Assembly (NCBI RefSeq): GCF_019598945.1
Contig: NZ_CP080598.1
Span: forward strand, 4,526,001-4,590,000
Direction: 5' to 3'
DNA: 64,000 nucleotides
From: Sphaerospermopsis torques-reginae ITEP-024
GTDB taxonomy: Bacteria; Cyanobacteriota; Cyanobacteriia; Cyanobacteriales; Nostocaceae
Shown piece by piece: positions 57,590-64,000 of the stretch (within the stretch, counting starts at the first letter, position 1; each line of letters starts with the position of its first letter). A program made the position numbers and the translations under genes. Under the pieces are notes generated by a model. It saw only the letters and a list, made by a program, of their open reading frames with translations. It was not told where the DNA came from and did not search any database.

Positions 57590-58042
57590 ATGCTGACTGA
57601 TACTACGAAAAAATTATATGAACAAGATTTTTACTTGTGGATACAAACTACAGTTAAACTGTTAAGTGAAGGCAAGCTAGAAGAATTAGATATTGAGAAT
57701 TTGATTGAAGAAATTGATAGTATGGGAAGGAGAGAGAAAAAAGAACTAAAAACTCGTTTAATAGTCTTAATAGAACATTTATTAAAACTGCAATATTGGA
57801 CAAAAGAAAAAGATTCTAATGCTAGAGGTTGGCGGAATACTGTTGTGGAACAAAGAAGACAAATAGCTTATAGTTTGGCAGATAGTCCTAGTTTGAAATC
57901 TATATTAAATGATGTATTTTTAGAATGTTATCAAGATGCGAGAAATGATACTTTGAGAAAATATCAACTACCTTCGGAATTATTTCCTGAAGATTCACCT
58001 TTCTCTTTATTGGAAGTTCTAGATGCAGATTTTCTACCTTAA
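57590..58042 (+). CDS. DUF29 family protein
   Basis: 150 residues: LYEQDFYLWIQTTVKLLSEG, LDIENLIEEIDSMGRREKKE and LIEHLLKLQYWTKEKDSNAR. Paralogue of 38939-39403. Function unknown. Confidence 0.92.
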   Translation: MLTDTTKKLYEQDFYLWIQTTVKLLSEGKLEELDIENLIEEIDSMGRREKKELKTRLIVLIEHLLKLQYWTKEKDSNARGWRNTVVEQRRQIAYSLADSPSLKSILNDVFLECYQDARNDTLRKYQLPSELFPEDSPFSLLEVLDADFLP

Positions 58043-58128
58043 ATTGAGTTTTAAGTTGAGTCTTAAATTGATTGCGATCGCCACCTTTTGGGTAGCTATC
58101 GCTTTGTGAATTACAAACTAATTAAAAA

Positions 58129-58824
58129 CTAATTTCCCAGCTTCATTTCTGAGAAAATAAAATCTACAGCAGCTTGTAAATTGGCAACAATTAAATCAGG
58201 TTGATAAGATTGTAATTGAGTGCGATCGCGGATTCCACTTTCTACACCAATCATCTTCACACCGTGTTTTTTAGCTGCTGTGATATCCGCTTCTGTGTCT
58301 CCCACCATCCAAGTTTCAGCAACGGGAGGAAGTTCTTTAATAGCTTTGGCCATCAACAGTGGTTTATCTTCAATATCACGGGTTTTTACATAATCGTTAC
58401 TTAAACAATAACGTCTATTTTCTGGGAAGAATTGCCCCAAATCATACTTATCAAAAGCATAATCTAATTCTCGCACTCGACGCATAGTCATGACAACTAA
58501 ATCAACTCCTGCTTGTTGCACTTTGGTTAAAGCATCTAACGCACCAGGAACAAGAACATCATATTGAAAATAGGGTTGAGTGTGTACAGTTTGTTTGCGA
58601 ATTTTCGCAAATTCTTCTGCTTGTTCTGCATTTAAACCCGATTTTAAAGCAACTTCTTTTTCAGGAATGTGCGATCGCTTGAGTTGCCAAAATTCCGCTT
58701 TAGAAAGTTCCCTTACCTCTTGATCAGGATATTTAGTTTTTTCCAGACAAAGTTGATAAACTTGATAGTACCTCTCGGAAACGTCCATAATTGGACCATC
58801 AAAATCTGTAATTAGTCTCAGCAT
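58129..58824 (-). CDS. HAD family hydrolase
   Basis: 231 residues. Motif I DFDGPIMD has Pro where most HADs have another residue; motif II VVMTMRRVRE; Lys in EDKPLLMAKAIK; motif IV MVGDTEADITAAKKHGVKMI. A phosphoglycolate-phosphatase-like phosphatase; substrate not predictable. Confidence 0.88.
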   Translation of the reverse strand: MLRLITDFDGPIMDVSERYYQVYQLCLEKTKYPDQEVRELSKAEFWQLKRSHIPEKEVALKSGLNAEQAEEFAKIRKQTVHTQPYFQYDVLVPGALDALTKVQQAGVDLVVMTMRRVRELDYAFDKYDLGQFFPENRRYCLSNDYVKTRDIEDKPLLMAKAIKELPPVAETWMVGDTEADITAAKKHGVKMIGVESGIRDRTQLQSYQPDLIVANLQAAVDFIFSEMKLGN

Positions 58825-58865
58825 CAGTTATTCATGTTAATTTTTTTATCATTATCTCAGGAAAG

Positions 58866-58895
58866 AGGGAACAGGGAACAGGGAACAGGGAACAG
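58866..58895. repeat. GGGAACA heptamer tandem repeat
   Basis: Four units between the HAD and HPPD genes. Confidence 0.9.
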
Positions 58896-58983
58896 AAAGA
58901 GATGGGGAGGAAAGGGAAGCAGGGGAAGAAAAATTAGTTCTTTATTGTTCAATTCTTCTTTCTCTTGCCTTTTGCCTTCTTAC

Positions 58984-59012
58984 TGTCACCTGTCACCTGT
59001 CACCTGTCACCT
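58984..59012. repeat. GGTGACA heptamer repeat overlapping hppD stop
   Basis: Four units (TGTCACC on plus). In the hppD frame GGT GAC AGG TGA gives Gly-Asp-Arg-stop. Confidence 0.92.
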
Positions 59013-60061
59013 CTTCGACTGACAAACCCCCGTTTAATTTGTTCACTTTCCATAGCTGTAAATAAAGCGTGAAAGTTACCTTCACCAAAACCAGAAGCGT
59101 GAGAACGACGTTCAATAAATTCTAAGAAAAAAGTCGGTTCATTAAAAATTGGTTGGGTGAAAATCTGCAATAATAAAGCTTCTAAAGGTGCATCTTTTTG
59201 AGAGTCTACCAAAATTTCTTGTTGGGCGATCGCTTGTAATTCTTCAGGTGATAAAGGCAAATTTAAACGTTGTTGTAATTGTGAATAATAGCTTTTGGGA
59301 ACAGAGAGAAAACATAAACCAGCAGCCCGAAAACGAGCGATCGCATCAATTAAATTTCGAGTATGTAAAGCAATATGTTGCACACCTGAACCACGATTAA
59401 ATTCTAAAAATTCCTGGATTTGGGAATTAGCAGAAGCAGGTTCATTAATTGGTAATTGTACCCTACCATTAGCAGAAATCATCACCTGACTATGCAAACC
59501 AGAAAAATCAGTTTGAATATTAAAACTTTGTTGGGGTTGAAAATCAAGAATATTTTGATACCATTTAACAGCAGTTGGTAAATCCCCAGCTTCCACATTT
59601 AAAACCACATGATCTATACCTATAAAACCATCCTGTTCAATAATTGTTTTTTCAATATTTCTTTCTATTAGTGAATGACTCAATTTACCCCAACCAGAAA
59701 TTTTTGCATATTTGTAAAATTTACAATTTTCAATAGGTTGTAAAAGTGTAGCACCATTAACAGTAGCCTTTGCTGTAACCGTCTTTAAATCGTCCACAAC
59801 AAAAGCCACATCAACCACACCAGGAGGATGAAAACGTAAATATTCCGCTACAGGGCTACATGGTAAAAGAGGTGAAGAAAGTAAAAAATAGACATCACCA
59901 TTTTTCACAACTTCAGTGTGAGTGTGTAACGAATTTCCCTGATTTTCATAACTGGGAAACAATGAATTAACTACTCTTTGAAAACCCAGATATTTGACAA
60001 ACCAATCCCGCCAAATGTGGGCATCTTCTACATAGAAGTGAACGTGATCAATTTGGATCAT
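59000..60061 (-). CDS. hppD: 4-hydroxyphenylpyruvate dioxygenase
   Basis: 353 residues with two VOC domains. Iron ligands: His in IGIDHVVLNVEAGD, His in GVQHIALHTRN and Glu in FFLEFIERR. Makes homogentisate for tocopherol and plastoquinone-type pathways. The C-terminal GFGEGNFHALF helix is present. The last residues GDR and stop lie in the GGTGACA repeat at 58984-59012. Confidence 0.92.
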   Translation of the reverse strand: MIQIDHVHFYVEDAHIWRDWFVKYLGFQRVVNSLFPSYENQGNSLHTHTEVVKNGDVYFLLSSPLLPCSPVAEYLRFHPPGVVDVAFVVDDLKTVTAKATVNGATLLQPIENCKFYKYAKISGWGKLSHSLIERNIEKTIIEQDGFIGIDHVVLNVEAGDLPTAVKWYQNILDFQPQQSFNIQTDFSGLHSQVMISANGRVQLPINEPASANSQIQEFLEFNRGSGVQHIALHTRNLIDAIARFRAAGLCFLSVPKSYYSQLQQRLNLPLSPEELQAIAQQEILVDSQKDAPLEALLLQIFTQPIFNEPTFFLEFIERRSHASGFGEGNFHALFTAMESEQIKRGFVSRRGDR

Positions 60062-60388
60062 AATTGTCTAAATCAGGATTTACAGGAGTTAAGGAGTGAC
60101 AGAATTTAAGAGGTTGTTTGAAAAGTTTTAGATGGTGACTTTAGATACCCCCCTGATCCCCCCTAACCCCCCTTAATAAGGGGGTAACTAGAGTCAAAGT
60201 CCCCCTTTTTAAGGGGGATATAGGGGGATCTGAAAATGTTTGATACATCATGAGAGACTTTTAAAACATCCTCTAAGCTGTTCCTCATTTAAACTGTATA
60301 ACCTAAATAAGTTTAAATCTTGTGAGGTGGGCATCCCTGCCCGCCCAAACCAAATATTTAAACTATATTTAAACTAAGTGATTTTTCA
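60062..60388. other. Palindromic C/G-run spacer
   Basis: CCCCCTTAATAAGGGGG-type hairpins at about 60150-60240, a repeated cyanobacterial palindrome family also found near 40954 and 63300. No gene. Confidence 0.7.
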
Positions 60389-61093
60389 CTAGAAAAATAA
60401 ATGACTATCAGGCTGAATATTAATTTCCATTGGCACAGCTTGAGGTTCAGCCGATAAAGCATAGAAAATAGCATTAGCCGCAGTTTCACAACTAAGCATT
60501 TTTGTTCTATCAACCTTCAAGTTTACATGATCCCAAAAAGGAGAATCTACACCACCAAAATAAAACAAAGTAAACTTCACACCAAAACGTTTAAGTTCTT
60601 CCGCCATACACTTACTAAAACCCACAACCCCAAACTTAGAAGCAGAATAGGCCGCAGCCATCGGCATTGAATGTTTACCCAAAATCCCGACAATATTACA
60701 AATATGGCCAGATTTGCGTTTTTGCATTTCCTTAGCAGCAGCTTGAGAAGTATAAAAACACCCTTTTAAATTCAAATCCAGAATTTTATCTAATTCCGCC
60801 GCTTCTATATTGTTATAACCTTTGAGAATACCAATACCAGCAGCATTTACTAAAACATCAACTTTCCCAAAATGCGCCAAAGTTGTTTGTATTAACGCTT
60901 CTACCTGTTCTGGTTTTGTAATATCCGTCGGCACTGTCAGCACTTCTCCTGATAACTCACCAGCCAATGTTGTTAAATTCAAGCCATTTCTAGCAGCTAG
61001 TACCAACTTAGCCCCATTGAGTGCCAGTTTACGAACTAAAGCTGAACCAATACCACCAGTAGCACCAACGACGACAATAACTTTATCCTGCAT
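60389..61093 (-). CDS. Short-chain dehydrogenase/reductase
   Basis: 234 residues. NAD(P)-binding VVVGATGGIGSALVRKLALN, VLVNAAGIG and catalytic AAYSASKFGVVGFSKC (YxxxK). Classical SDR, close to 3-oxoacyl-reductase-like enzymes; substrate unknown. Confidence 0.9.
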   Translation of the reverse strand: MQDKVIVVVGATGGIGSALVRKLALNGAKLVLAARNGLNLTTLAGELSGEVLTVPTDITKPEQVEALIQTTLAHFGKVDVLVNAAGIGILKGYNNIEAAELDKILDLNLKGCFYTSQAAAKEMQKRKSGHICNIVGILGKHSMPMAAAYSASKFGVVGFSKCMAEELKRFGVKFTLFYFGGVDSPFWDHVNLKVDRTKMLSCETAANAIFYALSAEPQAVPMEINIQPDSHLFF

Positions 61094-61159
61094 GACAGTA
61101 TTGATAATCTCTTTACATTTCTTTATATACTATAGCACTAGTCATGAGTCAGTCGGGGT

Positions 61160-61200
61160 TATTGCATAGATCCCGACTTCTTTAAAAAGTCCTGGATCTA
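61160..61200. terminator. Hairpin between SDR and Fe-S protein genes
   Basis: AGATCCCGACTTCTTT pairs imperfectly with AAAGTCCTGGATCT. It lies just downstream of the minus-strand gene ending at 61227. Probable terminator or dispersed palindrome. Confidence 0.45.
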
Positions 61201-61226
61201 AATAAAAACTTTATATTTCATATATA

Positions 61227-63008
61227 TCATTTTTCTTTTTCCTGGGATCTCTTTAATTTCTTCACATTATCTTTTACTAGTACAAAACCAGTATACTTGG
61301 TTGGTACATCAAGAATTTTCTCGAAATGTGTTTGCAATTCCTGAGTCAAATCTTGCAGTTTTGGCAATAGCTGATCATTTTCTACATTTGTTATTTCCAT
61401 AGGAGAATTGATAATTTCTACGTTTTCAACACCCAACTGATTGAGCATTTCCCAATGCTCATCCTCTGTAATTTCCAATTCTTGACGCATTTTGTCTAAT
61501 ACTTCTAAACCTTCAGAGTATTTCATCTTTCCTTCCACTAAAAATTCCCGTGCCACACCTTTATATGCATGATAGAGTTTGTTTTTTGTGAAACTTGGTA
61601 ATACCTTAGCTAATACATATATTTCATGAGTATTTAATTCCTTAATAGAACGTCCATCTAAATATTTTGGCAAATTGATATCTAGTTTTTCTAGTTGCTT
61701 GCGTAAACGATTCGCAACACTTTCTCTTGAGTAAATATCCAGGCTACGTTTCCAAGTTTTGTATAGCCACATTGTACTCAAGATGACTAATAATATATCG
61801 TATAAATATTGTATCCATAATGGCAATAATATAATCAGAGGACGACCAGCAAAAATAAAAAAGAAGTTGAAAATGCCAAAGGTGCAAATGGTAAAAATTC
61901 GATGTCTGATAGTATCAATAGAAAGATGAAGATGATGACGCAGACTATAAGCTTTTGCTTTCTTTTCTATTACTTTTCCCCACCCATATCCCAGGGCTGT
62001 AAATCCTCCAAGAGTCATCGGCACTGCAACTATTTTAGGTATATTAACTGTTTTTCCTAACACATAAAATCCTGGTGCAAACAGTGATGCAAGTTGATCG
62101 GTTTCTCTTGCCCAAACACCAGAAAAGTAATAATCCCAATTACCAGCATACAGATAGTAATAAACAAAATAACCAATAACCAAACCAACATAGCTGTAAC
62201 GTAAAAACGATGATTCTGGACGTTTTAAATCAGCCCAATAAGTTCTTTCAGAATCAATATCAATACAAGGATTTTGACAAGCTACACAAGCACTTTTTTC
62301 TTTACCATCTGGTAATGTAGTACGGCACATTGATTGAGTAATTAATTGCTCACTTGTATGAGCCTGACTGCTAAATAATCCACCCGGTTCACCATAAATC
62401 CTTTGCACTGTAGCCATCGGACAAAAGTAGTTACACCAAGACTTGCCACTATATAAATAACCCACAGTAAGAGCAAATACAATGGTAAATAATAGCCATA
62501 ATATTAACACTAAACGATCTGCATTAAAAAATAAAATACGACCACATAAACCTACAAACAGCCATGCAAATTGTACATAGGAATAATTTTTGCCTAACCA
62601 TGAATCAGGCTTAATTTTGACTAACTCATAACGTATTTTTCCAGTTTGAGGATCTTCTCGTTTGATTTGACGCTGCCAACCTAAAGAGCGGGGAATTTGT
62701 GATAAAAAAGATAGGGGGCAAATTCTTCGCCACATTTCATGTCCAAACACTAGTAAAATGAAAATAGAAATAGGAATAATTGCTCCCCAAAATAAGGTTG
62801 TTCCCAAAGGATAAGGCTGTTCTGAGAGGCATTTATCTTGTACTTGAATACAAGTATTGGACAATCTGAAAGGACTCCAAGTATTTTCAGGTTTAGTCAA
62901 TATTGAAGATAAAGGATCATATAAAAAAGATGCAATTAATCCTAGCCATAGGATAGTTAATACCCAGCGTATTTTGTGTATTAGACTTTCAGATATACTA
63001 TCAAACAT
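61227..63008 (-). CDS. NapH/NosR-like membrane Fe-S protein
   Basis: 593 residues with about seven membrane segments. SGKSWCNYFCPMATVQRIYG (CxxxCP) and SACVACQNPCIDID supply the 4Fe-4S cysteines. The family (NapH/NosR/CcoG) moves electrons through the membrane to reductases. A C-terminal cytoplasmic helical domain (LVEGKMKYSEGLEVLDKMRQ) is extra. No reductase gene is adjacent. Confidence 0.8.
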   Translation of the reverse strand: MFDSISESLIHKIRWVLTILWLGLIASFLYDPLSSILTKPENTWSPFRLSNTCIQVQDKCLSEQPYPLGTTLFWGAIIPISIFILLVFGHEMWRRICPLSFLSQIPRSLGWQRQIKREDPQTGKIRYELVKIKPDSWLGKNYSYVQFAWLFVGLCGRILFFNADRLVLILWLLFTIVFALTVGYLYSGKSWCNYFCPMATVQRIYGEPGGLFSSQAHTSEQLITQSMCRTTLPDGKEKSACVACQNPCIDIDSERTYWADLKRPESSFLRYSYVGLVIGYFVYYYLYAGNWDYYFSGVWARETDQLASLFAPGFYVLGKTVNIPKIVAVPMTLGGFTALGYGWGKVIEKKAKAYSLRHHLHLSIDTIRHRIFTICTFGIFNFFFIFAGRPLIILLPLWIQYLYDILLVILSTMWLYKTWKRSLDIYSRESVANRLRKQLEKLDINLPKYLDGRSIKELNTHEIYVLAKVLPSFTKNKLYHAYKGVAREFLVEGKMKYSEGLEVLDKMRQELEITEDEHWEMLNQLGVENVEIINSPMEITNVENDQLLPKLQDLTQELQTHFEKILDVPTKYTGFVLVKDNVKKLKRSQEKEK

Positions 63009-63643
63009 GATTCTTCGGTACTTGTTATGCTAAATTACTAATTGGGTAAGAGAGAACAAGGAACGGGGAATAGAGAAAAAATCTTTAATTTTCTATTTTT
63101 TTAATAGTAATAATAATTATTGCTACAGCTATGAGTAGAGTTTTGTTGTATGACGTACTGCTTATATCCTGATTATAGCTATTTATTATTACCTCTGTCA
63201 ATGGGAAAAGTCGGATCTCTAAAGTCAGAAAAGTCGGGGAGGGGTTGGTTAGAGATTGTTTGAAAAGTATTATATGAAACCCGTAATTTCCAACAACCTA
63301 ACCCCCTAGCCCCCTTCCCTACAAGGGAAGGGGGTTTTAAAGCCTCTCCGCTTGCAGGGGATAAGTTTGGAGAGGGGTTCATTTATACATGAAAAACTTT
63401 TCAGACATCATCTGAGGTTTATTTAATATTTTTTTTAAGAAGATGTTTTAAAAGTTTATGGCGAATATAATTCGCTACTATACAAACGAAGTCCACTAGT
63501 AGACTAATGAAAAATCAAGGTGATTTTTGCTAGTAGGGGTTTAGCATTGCTAAACCCGTACATATTCCATCAATTACAGAACTGATGTAGAGGCGTTTCA
63601 TCAAACATCTCTACAATTTGATTTACCTAAAAGCTACCAAGAA
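63009..63643. other. Repeat-bearing spacer
   Basis: Contains CCCCCTTCCCTACAAGGGAA-type palindromes (63300-63340) and a short frame at 63179-63382 made only of these repeats; not a gene. Confidence 0.65.
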
Positions 63644-64000
63644 CTAGGCTAAGGTAGTGGTAAAGTTACTCAGTCCCAAAGTACCTGTTAAACCTGTCAC
63701 CTCAACAATGGCATCAGCAGTAGCACTAAACCCGGCTGTAGCATCATTAATAGCCACAAAGGTACGACTACCAAAGGAGAATTGAGCAGCAGAGTTAGCT
63801 GTAAAAGCAGCGGTAGTTAACTTAGCGGCAATCCCAGCAGCATCAAGAGTTGCAACAGATCCCACATTATTGAATGCGCTACGTGCAGTGGCAACAACAA
63901 ATAAATCATTACCAACAGTAGCATTAAAGTCAGTAATCACATCAAAGGTATTGAAGACAGAATGAGCTAAAGTGCGGTAGTCAAAACGATCAACTCCCAC
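63644..64000 (-). CDS. C-terminus of secreted bluetail/calcium-binding-type surface protein (5' end off window)
   Basis: 118 visible residues: GVDRFDYRTLAHSVFNTFDV, ITDFNATVGNDLFVV, ARSAFNNVGSVATLDAAGIA and FGSRTFVAINDATAGFSATA. The FDVITDFN..GNDLF pattern and terminal VTGLTGTLGLSNFTTTLA are typical of bluetail-domain ends of large Ca-binding surface proteins in cyanobacteria, probably a type I secretion signal. The rest lies beyond the window. Confidence 0.7.
   Translation of the reverse strand: MGVDRFDYRTLAHSVFNTFDVITDFNATVGNDLFVVATARSAFNNVGSVATLDAAGIAAKLTTAAFTANSAAQFSFGSRTFVAINDATAGFSATADAIVEVTGLTGTLGLSNFTTTLA

Noticed and set aside
63179-63382. Small protein rich in Pro/Gly
   Set aside because: Made of dispersed palindromic repeat DNA also seen near 12947 and 60150.

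Overview
The window comes from a filamentous, heterocyst-forming cyanobacterium (Nostocales). The evidence is an AT-rich genome carrying nifH, nifD, nifK, nifE, nifN, nifX, nifW, hesA, hesB, heterocyst-type ferredoxin fdxH and hydrogenase protease hupW, with many GCGATCGC-type sites and heptanucleotide short tandem repeats. A bloom-forming Dolichospermum/Anabaena/Aphanizomenon-type strain fits, but the genus is inference.

The main feature is that two adjacent nitrogenase structural genes are each split by a separate DNA element of the type excised during heterocyst development. Only the 3' half of nifH is present (10654-11115). An element ends next to it, encodes a XisA-type tyrosine recombinase (9122-10543) and continues left past the window edge. 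nifD is cut at codon 453 by a second element of 14,606 bp (12609-27214). This element is bounded by the 7-bp direct repeat TACTCCG and has its own XisA-type recombinase (24409-25713). Recombination between the repeats would restore a 501-residue NifD. Both recombinases lie near the nif-proximal right ends, and both ends carry the motif GCAAACATAG.

Layout. 1-10653: right part of the nifH element. Its cargo is a minus-strand sugar/polyol-type cluster (two xylose-isomerase-like TIM barrels, NTF2-like protein, pentapeptide protein with a frameshift, FAD-SLDH-type small subunit, ferritin-like protein, GMC oxidoreductase cut by an IS1634-type insertion sequence). 12609-27214: the nifD element, rich in conflict and defence genes and their remains (AAA ATPase plus TOPRIM-like nuclease pair and a decayed partial copy, HNH nuclease, truncated NB-ARC ATPase, HigA-like and DUF433 antitoxin-like genes, two Uma2 nucleases, an Rpn/PD-(D/E)XK protein, a MITE). 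27215-36615: nifD 3' end, nifK, Mo-nitrogenase C-terminal family gene, nifE, nifN, nifX, DUF269, DUF683, nifW, hesA, hesB, fdxH, feoA, all on the plus strand. 36729-38908: restriction-modification pair whose nuclease has an in-frame stop. 40205-44114: CBS protein, ankyrin protein, tandem nitroreductase protein, small protein and hupW. 44339-46259: SET-domain gene followed by a DUF262/HEPN cassette that ends in a duplicated scrap of the SET gene. 46504-47967: ammonium transporter. 49356-51263: two TerD genes with a zinc-ribbon metzincin. 51469-64000: mostly housekeeping genes (purE, nagA, cruP-like, panE-like, fasciclin, HAD hydrolase, HPPD, SDR, NapH-like Fe-S protein) and the end of a secreted surface protein.

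Taken together, this is a nif regulon that can only be fully expressed after two site-specific excisions. One of the excised segments serves as a store of defence-type genes, many of them decaying.
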